Both the position numbers and the translations under genes were made by a program. From JANWHQ01 sp963775275 (GTDB taxonomy: Bacteria; Pseudomonadota; Alphaproteobacteria; Caulobacterales; Caulobacteraceae), in the NCBI GenBank assembly GCA_963775275.1, contig CAVZII010000006.1, positions 49,076 through 113,075 on the forward strand: a DNA stretch of 64,000 nt, in the 5' to 3' direction. Within the stretch, counting starts at the first letter, position 1; each line of letters begins with the position of its first letter. Positions 16,776 to 24,952 of this stretch are shown piece by piece. The notes beneath the pieces were generated by a model. It did not search any database, had not been told where the DNA came from, and saw only the letters and a program-made list of their open reading frames with translations.

Positions 16776-17204
16776 CTACTTCGCGAAGAGCTGGCCGAAG
16801 TCGGCGAAAGCCTTGAACTCCAGCGCATTGCCCGCGGGGTCGAGCAGGAACATGGTCGCCTGCTCGCCGACCTCGCCCTCGAAGCGCACGCAGGGCGCGA
16901 TCACGAACGCCACGCCCGCGGCCTCCAGTCGCGCGGCCAGCGCCTTCCAGCGCGGCAGGTCCAGCACCACCCCGAAGTGCGGCACGGGCACGTCGTGGCC
17001 GTCCACCGCGTTCGAGCCGCTCACAGGCCTTCCCGCGCCGGCAAGGTGGTGGGCCACGATCTGGTGGCCGAAGAGGTCGAAGTCGATCCACTCGCCCTCG
17101 GCGCTGCGCCCCTCCGGACAGCCCAGCAGCCCGCCGTAGAACCGCCGCGCGGCATCCAGGTCGTCCACCGGGAAGGCGACGTGGAAGGGGGTGAGCTGGG
17201 ACAT
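16776..17204 (-). CDS. VOC-family (glyoxalase-fold) protein
   Basis: 142 residues forming one vicinal-oxygen-chelate unit of paired beta-alpha-beta-beta-beta modules. Visible are HVAFPVDDLDAARRFYGGLL (first metal His H8), VPHFGVVLDLPRWKALAARL (second His) and MFLLDPAGNALEFKAF with the metal-binding Glu. The sequence resembles the dioxygenase/glyoxalase group found as stand-alone proteins. Substrate cannot be inferred. It is convergent with dipM, only 9 bp apart. Confidence 0.88.
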   Translation of the reverse strand: MSQLTPFHVAFPVDDLDAARRFYGGLLGCPEGRSAEGEWIDFDLFGHQIVAHHLAGAGRPVSGSNAVDGHDVPVPHFGVVLDLPRWKALAARLEAAGVAFVIAPCVRFEGEVGEQATMFLLDPAGNALEFKAFADFGQLFAK

Positions 17205-17373
17205 GGGGCGCTCCGAGGACGTCCCCGCTTATGCCCGTTCGCCGGCTCGGACGTCGAGGGTCTCGAGGCGGATGACCCGGCTGGAGGTCCTGGGACTGTC
17301 CTGGCTGGCCGCGTCGAGCTCGGCCTCGGCGAGACCACCAGGCGCCGGCGCCACGCCCTTGCAGAAGCCCCTG

Positions 17374-17600
17374 ATGCAGACGCGCCAACTCGGAAGCCTC
17401 GAAGTCTCCGCCTGGGCTACGGCTGCATGGGCCTCGATAGCGACTACGGGCCGCCACAGAATTGGCAAGGGGGAACCCAGCTGATCCGCGCTGCTCTCGA
17501 ACGCGGCGTGACGCTGGTCGATACCGCCGGAGCCTGCGGGCCCTTCACCAGCGAGACGCGCGTCGCGAGCAGCTCCGCTACAGCCGAGCAGCTACACCGC
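17374..17600 (+). pseudogene. Aldo/keto reductase remnant
   Basis: The 5' end of an AKR gene: MQTRQLGSLEVSA in one frame, then LGYGCMGLDSDYGPPQNWQG and IRAALERGVTLVDTAG in the next. The match to the usual LGxGCMG and RGVTxxDTAE blocks is clear. One missing base at about 17414 separates the two parts. After GPFTSETR similarity stops, so about three quarters of a normal 330-residue enzyme is gone. The conserved catalytic Asp is visible, but Tyr, Lys and His are not (Glu of the DTAE block is Gly here). This is a truncated relic, independent of the assembly-error issue. From 17205 to 17373 and from 17600 to 17815 I see no gene. Confidence 0.65.
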
Positions 17601-17815
17601 GTCCGGGGAGGGGTCTGAAGAAGCCGGGCAGCCCAACGAGGAGCGCAGGCGCTCAGGAGAGTCACAGAGCTGGCCGAACGTGACCCCCCAACTCGCTCAT
17701 TAGATTTCAATGGCTTACGCGAGCATTCCCAACCCTGGGCGCCTTGGCTTCACACCATGCCGACTGCGCCCAGATCCGGACCCTCCGAAGGCCCGCAATG
17801 GGTGGATTGCGGACA

Positions 17816-17985
17816 CTAGTGTGGTGGATCAGAAGTTCGCATGATGATGGCGGCGCCCTCGGCTGCGAACTTCTGATCCGTAAACCACACTAGAATCATA
17901 CATTTGCTAGTGTCCTTATCGATTCCGAAGTTCGCATCCGCCTTGCAAATGCGCTGGCGAACTTCGGAATCGATAAGGACACTAG
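17816..17985. repeat. CTAG-bounded double palindrome, copy B
   Basis: Hairpin 1 is 17816-17893 and hairpin 2 is 17907-17985. In this copy hairpin 2 is perfectly paired: the left arm reads CCTTATCGATTCC and the right arm GGAATCGATAAGG. Copies at 26844 and 55439 have the same left arm but the shorter right arm GGAATCGGG. The element is 4 bp longer than the others for that reason. A short inverted repeat (CCGCAAT/ATTGCGG at about 17793-17812) abuts its left end. Confidence 0.9.
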
Positions 17986-18043
17986 ACGTCAACGGACCGC
18001 GCACATGGCCCGCTCCGCCTTTCAACGTGCCGGGGGGTGAACT

Positions 18044-19741
18044 TCAGGACACCGGCCGCAGGAACAAGGTCTGGATCACCCCGTCGGGCCCGACCGCGAT
18101 CCCCCATTCGAGCGCGCCGCTCTCGAACTGCACGCGGAAGAGGTCAGCGCCGCCGGGGCCGGTCAACTCGAAGGTCATCGACTTGATCGCGCCCAGCTTC
18201 ACGATCACGGGGCTGAGGCCCGGCTGCTGCTGACGCATCGCCGCCGCCAGGGCAGGACCGATCCTGCTGTAGTCCAGCTGCCCACGCTGTATCTCGCCGA
18301 TGACGCGGCGCAGCGCTGCCTCCGAGCCCGGCGCCGGTCGGTGGGCCGCGGCCCTGACCGCAGCTTCGGCGGCGATCCGCTCGGCCTCGGCGGCCGTGAT
18401 CCGTCGATCGGTGCTGTTCTGGCCCTTCACAGTGACCACCGCGTCGGTCACGTTGCCCTGCGCGTCGGTCTCGAAGACGATGGTCTGGTCAAAGGTGCGG
18501 TCGAAGAAACGGTTGGGTGATTGGGGATAGAACAAACTGTCCGGCTGGCCCGAGACGTGGGCGACGAGATGGTCTCCATGGACGTCGATCTTGATGACGC
18601 CGCCGCCGGCCGGGTCATAGTCGCCAGCGTAGCGCGCAAGGATGTTGGCCGGCACCTGCACCTGCTTCGGATAGACCTGCGCTCCCATGCACAGGCCCGC
18701 CAAGTCGGCCGCCAGCTTGTCCGCATCGAGCATCTCGTTGGACAGGGCTACGCTGATGATCCCGGCCTTCGGATAGCGCTGGAAGGAGGAGGCGAAACCA
18801 TTGATGCCGCCGTTGTGCCAGATACGGTCCTGGCCCCACTTCTGGTCGATCTCCCAGCCAAAGCCATAGTGATGGCCATAGTCGGTGAACATGGCCTTCA
18901 ATGAGGCCGCCGACAGAAGCTTGCCCTCGCCCAGGGCCCGGTCCCATTTCACGAAATCGTCGACGTCGGAATAGAGCGCGCCGGCCGAGAAGGGCCCGCT
19001 CATGTCCAGATAGGCGGCGTTGCGCCAGCCGGCGGGACCCCGCTCATAGCCCAAGGCGCGGCCGGGGATGATGCGGCTGGAGGAGTCATAGCCCGAGCTG
19101 GTCATGCCCAGCGGGCCGAAGATGTGGCTCTGCAGATAGTCGGCGTAGGTCTGCCCCGAAACCTTCTCGATGATGTAGCCGAGGATGACGTAGCCAGTGT
19201 TGTCGTAGGCGAACTGGGTTCCCGGCTCGAAGTCGAGCGGCTTGTCCTGAGTGAGCTTGATGAGCTCCTCGGGCGTGTGCGGCAGGCGCGCGAAGCCATC
19301 GAATCCAGGAACGGCGGTGTAGCTGGGGATGCCGGAGGTGTGGGTCAAAAGGTTACGGATGGTGACCTTGGCCCAGCTCGCCGGCGCGGCCGCGTAGTAT
19401 TTGGAGACCGGATCATCGATCGACAGCTTACCCTGCTCGGCGAGCTGCAGGATCGCGGTCGCGGTGAACTGCTTGGTGATCGACCCGATGCGGAACTTGG
19501 TCTCGGGCGTGTTGGGAACGCCGAGCTCCCGATCGGCGAGGCCCACGCCCAGACGCAGCACCGGCTGGTCGTCAACCGCCACCAGCACCGCGCCGGAGAA
19601 GACGTCCTCGTCGACATAGGCCTTGAGCGCCGTCCGGGCCTCGGAAGCGAAAGCCGGGTTGGGGCAGGCCGCCGCCGCCATCGCCGCGCGCCCCGACGCC
19701 ATCGCCGCCATCGACATGGCGAGAACCAACGTTCTACGCAT
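18044..19741 (-). CDS. Periplasmic serine hydrolase, beta-lactamase/D-Ala-D-Ala carboxypeptidase family
   Basis: 565 residues from the ATG at 19741. A signal peptide (about 1-24) is followed by a class-C-like beta-lactamase fold. The active-site motifs are SxxK in FRIGSITKQFTATAI, YxN in FAYDNTGYVILGYI and HxG in IWHNGGINGFASSF. A C-terminal beta-rich extension (about 370-565) follows, containing a short helical segment that may bind ligand. Such proteins are usually esterases or peptidases rather than true antibiotic resistance enzymes. The ATG seven codons upstream is possible, but 19741 has GGGGACGGA before it and gives a proper signal sequence. It lies alone, ending about 60 bp from repeat copy B. 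Confidence 0.9.
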   Translation of the reverse strand: MRRTLVLAMSMAAMASGRAAMAAAACPNPAFASEARTALKAYVDEDVFSGAVLVAVDDQPVLRLGVGLADRELGVPNTPETKFRIGSITKQFTATAILQLAEQGKLSIDDPVSKYYAAAPASWAKVTIRNLLTHTSGIPSYTAVPGFDGFARLPHTPEELIKLTQDKPLDFEPGTQFAYDNTGYVILGYIIEKVSGQTYADYLQSHIFGPLGMTSSGYDSSSRIIPGRALGYERGPAGWRNAAYLDMSGPFSAGALYSDVDDFVKWDRALGEGKLLSAASLKAMFTDYGHHYGFGWEIDQKWGQDRIWHNGGINGFASSFQRYPKAGIISVALSNEMLDADKLAADLAGLCMGAQVYPKQVQVPANILARYAGDYDPAGGGVIKIDVHGDHLVAHVSGQPDSLFYPQSPNRFFDRTFDQTIVFETDAQGNVTDAVVTVKGQNSTDRRITAAEAERIAAEAAVRAAAHRPAPGSEAALRRVIGEIQRGQLDYSRIGPALAAAMRQQQPGLSPVIVKLGAIKSMTFELTGPGGADLFRVQFESGALEWGIAVGPDGVIQTLFLRPVS

Positions 19742-19931
19742 AACGTCCGTCCCCGCAAACATGCCACGCCGGGCCGCTACGTATTGTTGAGCGTCGTAGC
19801 TGAAAGGACAATATTACATTCAGCTCAGCCACTAAGCGGACGATGGGAACGACCGCTCTGGATCGCGAACGGTCCTTGGCGTCGCTCCAGGACACGGACC
19901 TTTCGCGTTCAGCCCTCCCGCCCGGAAGTCT

Positions 19932-20008
19932 TGGCAGCCCGGAGAGGACTCGAACCTCCGACCTTCGGTTTAGGAAACCGCTGCTCTATCCTGCTGAGCT
20001 ACCGGGCC
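19932..20008 (-). tRNA. tRNA-Arg (anticodon CCU)
   Basis: The minus strand folds as a full cloverleaf: acceptor GGCCCGG paired with CCGGGCT, D arm GCTC/GAGC, anticodon loop TTCCTAA (anticodon CCT in DNA), T arm GGAGG-TTCGAGT-CCTCT and discriminator G followed by an encoded CCA (19934-19932). G27 faces A43, a tolerated mismatch. Reads AGG codons, rare in this GC-rich genome. Confidence 0.95.
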
Positions 20009-20069
20009 GCGTGGGGCTCGTTTAGCGGCATCGGCCGGCGCACGGAAGCCTTTGCGGTCCGGAGCAGCC

Positions 20070-21075
20070 TCAGCCGCCCCAGAGATCGCCAATCTGGCCG
20101 GCCAGCTTCTGGGCCGCGCCCTGGAGCCCCTCCATCCACCCCTCGACCATCGCCTGCGCCTGCCGCAGCTCCGCGTCGCCCGCCAGCGTGGCGGCTTTCG
20201 ACGCAGGGGCCGGCCGCGCCGGGCCTAGTCCGTAGGAGACCGGGATCAGGGGATCGGGCGCGCGCTCGGCCCGGTCCAGCGCGCCCGGCGCCGGGGCCAG
20301 CTGGACGAAGCGGTAGCCGCGCGCCTCCAGCTCGGTGATCAGCCCCGACAAGGCCTCCGCCGTGTGCGGCCGGGTGTCGTGCAGGATCAGGACGCCGCCG
20401 CCGGAACTCGGCGGCATAACGGATCGCGCGGACCTGGATCGCCGTGGGCCCGATGCCCTTCCAATCGTCGGCCCCGAGGTCGGCGCCGACGACGGCGACC
20501 TGCCGCTGGCCCAGCCAGTCGATCAGAGCGCGGCTGTCGTTCAGCCCCGGGAACCGGAAGAACGGCGCGAGCCGAGCCCTGTCCTCGGGCGGCGCGGTCG
20601 CCAGGGCCAACTCCACGGCCTCGAAGCCCCGCGTGATCTGCCGTCGCGCCGCCTCCGGCCCCAGCCGGCGCAGGTTGTCCGGATGGCTCCAGGTGTGGGA
20701 GCCGATCACATGGCCCTCGGCGGCCTCCTGGCGCACCAGGTCCGGCCTCAGTTCGGCATAGATGCCAACGACGAAAAAACTCGCCTTTATACAGTGTTGC
20801 GCCAAAATCCTGAGGACTTGCGGCGTCACGTCCGGGTTCGGGCCGTCGTCGAAGGTGAGCGCGATGTCCCTGGGCCCGAGGCCCGGGACCCGCCGGTACT
20901 GCATGGCCCCGTAGGCCGCCGCCGCGCCGCTCGTCAGGGCGGCCGTGTCCACCTGGACGACCGGCGCGTTCAGAGGCGCCGAGGGGTCGCCGGGACAGGC
21001 CGGCCCGGGCGCCGCGTTCGCGGCGCGCGCCAGGAGGACAGCGATGATGGCTGTCGCGATCACTCCGGCCCGCAC
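20070..21075 (-). pseudogene. Polysaccharide deacetylase (NodB domain), frameshifted
   Basis: A secreted carbohydrate esterase 4 protein with a signal peptide (MRAGVIATAIIAVLLARAAN). Catalytic and metal motifs are intact in the first frame: TFDDGPNPDVTPQV, HVIGSHTWSHPDNL and APFFRFPGLNDSRALI. At about 20402 the frame shifts by one base and the C-terminal part continues GGGVLILHDTRPHTAEALSG, including the conserved LHD motif. Both halves are good family sequence, so a single-base error or recent mutation is responsible. Likely acts on chitin-like, peptidoglycan or exopolysaccharide N-acetyl groups in the periplasm. Divergent from dctA. Confidence 0.85.
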
Positions 21076-21293
21076 GCTGGTCCCCCGGTCCTACACACGC
21101 GCCCCGGCCCCTGGCAGGCCGCTCGAGCGCCAAGGCAAAGCTTGCCTCGGAAAATCCCCCTGCGCCAGAGACTTGGACCGCGACCTTCGGTCCGTGGCTT
21201 GCAGGCGACACTCGGCCGCTCCTGCGGTGGCGACGGCGCTGGCCCGGCGGCGGAGGCCGCGCTAGCTTTCCGGCAACTCGCCGAGGGGGCGGC

Positions 21294-22601
21294 ATGCGCA
21301 TCTTCAAGGTCCTCTATGTCCAGGTGCTGATCGCCATCGCGCTCGGCATCCTCGTGGGCTGGCGTTGGCCGGAGGTCGGCGTGGCGCTCAAGCCCCTCGG
21401 CGACGGCTTCATCGCGCTGATCAAGATGCTGATCGCCCCGATCATCTTCTGCTCAGTGGCGGGCGGGATCGCGCACATGAGCGACCTTCGTCGCTTCGGC
21501 CGCGTGGGGGTGAAGGCGATCGTCTACTTCGAGCTGGTCTCGACCCTGGCCCTGGCGCTCGGCCTGCTGATCGCCGAGGTCATCCGGCCCGGCGCCGGCT
21601 TCAACATCGATCCGCGCACGCTCGATCCCTCGATGGTGGCCAGCTACGTCGCCCAGGCCAAGAGCCAGTCCATCGCCGCGCACCTCCTGGCCATCATCCC
21701 CAGGACCTTCGTCTCGGCCTTCGCCGAGGGCGACATCCTGCAGGTCCTGCTGCTCGCGATCCTGACCGGCTTCGCCCTGACGCGCCTGGGCGTGCTCGGG
21801 GAAAAGGGCGCGCGGGCGCTGGACCAGGTGATCCAGGTCTTCTTCTCGATCCTGCACATCGTGGTGCGCGCCGCGCCGATCGGCGCCTTCGGGGCGATGG
21901 GCTTCACCATCGGTAAGTATGGCCTGGGCTCGTTGGTCCAGCTCGGGAGCCTGATCGGGACCTTCTACCTGACCGCCGTCGTCTTCGTGCTGGTCGTGCT
22001 GGGGCTGATCGCGCGGGCCTGCGGCTTCTCGATCCTGCGCTTCATCGCCTACATCCGCGAGGAGCTCCTGATCGTGCTGGGGACCTCGTCGTCCGAGACG
22101 GTCCTGCCCCAGATGATGCAGAAGATGGAGCGGCTGGGCGCGCCCCGGCCGGTGGTCGGGCTGGTGATCCCCGCCGGCTACAGCTTCAACCTCGACGGCA
22201 CCAACATCTACATGACCCTGGCGAGCCTGTTCCTGGCTCAGGCGACCAACACCCACCTGTCGCTCGGCCAGGAGCTGACCCTGCTGGCCGTCGCCATGCT
22301 CACCTCCAAGGGCGCGAGCGGGGTGACCGGCGCGGGCTTCATCACCCTGGCCGCGACGCTTGCGGTCGTGCCCGCCGTGCCGATCCAGGCCCTGGCGATC
22401 CTGGTGGGCATCGACCGGTTCATGAGCGAGTGCCGCGCCCTCACCAACCTCGTCGGCAACGGGGTGGCGACCCTGGTGGTGGCGCGCTGGGAGAAGGAGC
22501 TCGACCTCGACCGGCTGAACGCCGAGCTGGCCAAGGGGCCGCCGCTCCTGCCCGAGCCGGCGCTGGCCGGGCCCCTGGTCGAGGAGGTTGAGACCGATTG
22601 A
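21294..22601 (+). CDS. dctA: C4-dicarboxylate/proton (sodium) symporter, DctA-type
   Basis: A 435-residue inner-membrane symporter of the DAACS family that imports succinate, fumarate or malate, or related dicarboxylates or acidic amino acids. Diagnostic motifs are the serine-rich GTSSSETVLPQMMQKMERLG, PAGYSFNLDGTNIYMTLA, SKGASGVTGAGFI and DRFMSECRALTNLVGNGVAT (substrate and cation sites). About eight hydrophobic helices plus two re-entrant loops are apparent. It overlaps the next gene by TTGA. DctA is more likely than GltP from the SSSE and DRFMSE wording. Confidence 0.9.
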   Translation: MRIFKVLYVQVLIAIALGILVGWRWPEVGVALKPLGDGFIALIKMLIAPIIFCSVAGGIAHMSDLRRFGRVGVKAIVYFELVSTLALALGLLIAEVIRPGAGFNIDPRTLDPSMVASYVAQAKSQSIAAHLLAIIPRTFVSAFAEGDILQVLLLAILTGFALTRLGVLGEKGARALDQVIQVFFSILHIVVRAAPIGAFGAMGFTIGKYGLGSLVQLGSLIGTFYLTAVVFVLVVLGLIARACGFSILRFIAYIREELLIVLGTSSSETVLPQMMQKMERLGAPRPVVGLVIPAGYSFNLDGTNIYMTLASLFLAQATNTHLSLGQELTLLAVAMLTSKGASGVTGAGFITLAATLAVVPAVPIQALAILVGIDRFMSECRALTNLVGNGVATLVVARWEKELDLDRLNAELAKGPPLLPEPALAGPLVEEVETD

Positions 22602-23350
22602 GCCGCCCCGCCGTCCTCACCCTCCTCCTGCTGCTGGCCGCCTGCAGCCGCGCGCCGGGGCTCGAGCGGCTGGCCGCGGGCGAACAGGGACGGGTGACCG
22701 AGGTGCGCTCGGGCGACACGCTGGTGCTGGACTCGGGCCTGGTGGTGCGCCTGGCGGGCGTCGAGGCGCCCAAGGGCGCCCTGCCCTATGCCGACCAGGC
22801 GCGCGACGGCGCTCGTCAAGCCCTGGCCCTCGGAAAGCGGGTGCAGCTCCTTTACGGCGGGGCGCGCCGCGACCGCTATGGCCGGGCGCTGGCCCAGGTG
22901 CGGGTGGCGCACGGCGCGTGGCTGGAGCAGGTGCTGCTGCGGGCCGGCGACGTGCGCGAGCGGACCTGGAGCGACAACCGCGCCATGGCCGCCGCCATGC
23001 TGGAAGCGGAGGCCTATGCCCGCAACCGCCGCCGGGGCCTGTGGGGCCTTGCCGACTACAGGGTGCTGATCCCCGCCGAGGCCTTCGGCGCGGACGGCTT
23101 CCAGGTGCTCGAGGGGCGCCTCAGGCGCGTGGATCCTGACCGCGACGGCGCGGTGCTCGTCTTCGACAACGGTTTCTCGGCCTGGATCGACCAGCGCGCG
23201 CTCGGCGACTTCCAGACCGCCGGCAAGGCGCCCGGCGTGCTGGTCGGCAAGCCGCTGAGGATCCGGGGCGTGATCCGCTACGGCCAGGCCGGGCCGCAGA
23301 TGCGCCTGGACCATCCCGAGGAGGTCGAGATCCTGAAGCTTCAGGGCTGA
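22598..23350 (+). CDS. Thermonuclease-fold (SNase) lipoprotein
   Basis: 250 residues starting at TTG within the dctA stop (TTGA). The N-terminus is a lipoprotein signal with lipobox LLAAC. An SNase-like OB fold follows: GRVTEVRSGDTLVLDSGLVV, RLAGVEAPKG (catalytic Arg and Glu equivalents) and RRDRYGRALAQVRV (second catalytic Arg). The last 80 residues form an added domain with no motif I know. Likely an envelope-anchored nuclease or an SNase-fold protein of unknown target. It converges with the TPR gene and overlaps it by 10 bp. Confidence 0.82.
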   Translation: MSRPAVLTLLLLLAACSRAPGLERLAAGEQGRVTEVRSGDTLVLDSGLVVRLAGVEAPKGALPYADQARDGARQALALGKRVQLLYGGARRDRYGRALAQVRVAHGAWLEQVLLRAGDVRERTWSDNRAMAAAMLEAEAYARNRRRGLWGLADYRVLIPAEAFGADGFQVLEGRLRRVDPDRDGAVLVFDNGFSAWIDQRALGDFQTAGKAPGVLVGKPLRIRGVIRYGQAGPQMRLDHPEEVEILKLQG

Positions 23351-24135
23351 TCGGCGATCGCGGCCGTCGGCCGGCCATGGAACGGCTTGCCCTGCTGGTA
23401 GAGCGCAAGGCGCGCGGCGCGGTCGGGCGAGGCGCCGCCCATGGCGATCGCGCGCGCTTCTTCGCTCTTGGCTTCGTCGAACCGGCCGACCTCGGCGTCC
23501 GCCGCAGCCAGGACATCATGGGCGAAGGCGACGTCCCAGAGGGCGACCGCCTGGGTCGCGAGCTGCACGGCCTTTGGGCCGTTGCGGACGCGGTCGTCGA
23601 GGGAGGTCGCGAGCATCAGGGCCTCCCACATGAATGCGCCGGCGAGCTTGTGGTCGGACTTGATCGCGGCCTCGAAGTCCTCGACGGCGCCGGCGTCGTC
23701 CCCGAGCAGCGCCCGGACCCGGCCCCGGTACAGATGGGCCGATCCGTGCATGCGGTAGGGCGGCAGGCGCACGGCCTGGTCGAAGTCCGCCCGCGCCAGC
23801 GCCAGCTGTCCGCGGCTGGCGTAGATCTCGCCGCGATTGAAGTAGGCTGCGCCCCAGCGGGGGTCGTCGTCGATCGATCCGTTGAAGTCGCGCAGCGCAT
23901 GGTCGATGTCGCCGATGGCCCTGTATGCGACGCCACGGTTGTTGATCGCGCCGGCGCGGTCCTTCAGGCCGATGCCACCCTTGTTCAGGCAGATCGTGTA
24001 GAGATCGATCTGCTGGCGCCGATCGGTCGTCGCCAGGGCGGATTCACAGGCGCTGAAGTCCGCCAGGGCAGGCCGTGCGAACCCGAACATGCAGGCCGCC
24101 ACGGTGGCCGTGATCGCGAAACGCCTCAAGAACAT
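23341..24135 (-). CDS. Secreted tetratricopeptide-repeat protein
   Basis: 264 residues with a signal peptide (about 1-25) ending near ARPALADFSACESAL. About four TPR units follow: GAINNRGVAYRAIGDIDHAL, RDFNGSIDDDPRWGAAYFNR, HLYRGRVRALLGDDAGAVED and a degenerate one later. TPR proteins of this kind scaffold protein complexes in the periplasm. No partner is indicated by context. The start ATG at 24135 has a purine run upstream. Confidence 0.8.
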   Translation of the reverse strand: MFLRRFAITATVAACMFGFARPALADFSACESALATTDRRQQIDLYTICLNKGGIGLKDRAGAINNRGVAYRAIGDIDHALRDFNGSIDDDPRWGAAYFNRGEIYASRGQLALARADFDQAVRLPPYRMHGSAHLYRGRVRALLGDDAGAVEDFEAAIKSDHKLAGAFMWEALMLATSLDDRVRNGPKAVQLATQAVALWDVAFAHDVLAAADAEVGRFDEAKSEEARAIAMGGASPDRAARLALYQQGKPFHGRPTAAIADQP

Positions 24136-24215
24136 CGCTTCCCCCCTTCGAAACCCTGGGCTGCATTAGGGGGGCAGTCACGCGCACGGGGCAAGCGCGT
24201 TCGGCCGCGTGCGGA

Positions 24216-24908
24216 CTAGCCCAGCGCGAACTCCGCCGCCGCGCGGGCGTGGACCTCGGTGGTGTCGACCAGCGGCAGGTCCACATCGCCGCTCTTCAGC
24301 AGCAGGCCGAGCTCGGTGCAGCCGAGAATGACGACGTCCGCGCGCTGGGCCTCACGGGCGTCGGCGATCATCGCGACCAGCGCGGCCTTGGCCGCGTCGC
24401 TGACCACGCCCTGGACCAGCTCGTCATAGATGATCCGCTGCAGCTCGGCGCGCGCCCGCGCGTCCGGGATCACGGCCTCGACCCCGCGCAGGGCCAGCCG
24501 ATCGCGGTAGAAGTCCTGCTCCATGGTGTAACGCGTGGCCAGGAGCAGCGGCGTTGTCGCTCCCGCCTCCTTGACCGCCGCAGCGGTCGCGTCGGCGACG
24601 TGGATCAGCGGGACCGCGACCGCCGCCTGCACCTCGTCGGCCATGCGGTGCATGGTGTTGGCGCAGATGACCAGGCCCTCGGCCCCGGCCGCCTCCAGCC
24701 GGCGCGCGGCCTCGACCAGCTCGGCCGTCGCCTTGTCCCATTCGCCAGCGGTCTGCATCGCGGCGATCGGCGCGAAATCCACCGACCAGAGGATCAGCTC
24801 GGCCGAGTGCATCCCGCCCAGGCGCTCGCGCACCAGCCGGTTGATGAGCTGGTAGTAGAGCAGCGTCGACTCCCAGCTCATCCCGCCGATGAGGCCCAAG
24901 GTCTTCAT
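24216..24908 (-). CDS. Aspartate/glutamate racemase family protein
   Basis: A 230-residue PLP-independent amino-acid racemase. The N-terminus MKTLGLIGGMSWESTLLYYQ is typical. The two catalytic cysteine motifs are VICANTMHRM (about residue 82) and VVILGCTELGLLL (about residue 193). It resembles the YgeA-like broad-specificity or aspartate racemase group rather than MurI. The ATG at 24908 is chosen because family similarity starts there. It lies 44 bp downstream of ilvD on the same strand, so the two may be cotranscribed. Confidence 0.9.
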   Translation of the reverse strand: MKTLGLIGGMSWESTLLYYQLINRLVRERLGGMHSAELILWSVDFAPIAAMQTAGEWDKATAELVEAARRLEAAGAEGLVICANTMHRMADEVQAAVAVPLIHVADATAAAVKEAGATTPLLLATRYTMEQDFYRDRLALRGVEAVIPDARARAELQRIIYDELVQGVVSDAAKAALVAMIADAREAQRADVVILGCTELGLLLKSGDVDLPLVDTTEVHARAAAEFALG

Positions 24909-24952
24909 GCAAGACTCGTCTTCATGTGCGGGACGCCTCGCGGCGCACCCGA

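Noticed and set aside
17816..18025. Small frame (69 codons) inside palindrome copy B, with near-identical frames in other copies
   Set aside because: It follows the palindrome arms and recurs only because the repeat recurs. No ribosome site or protein-like conservation pattern.
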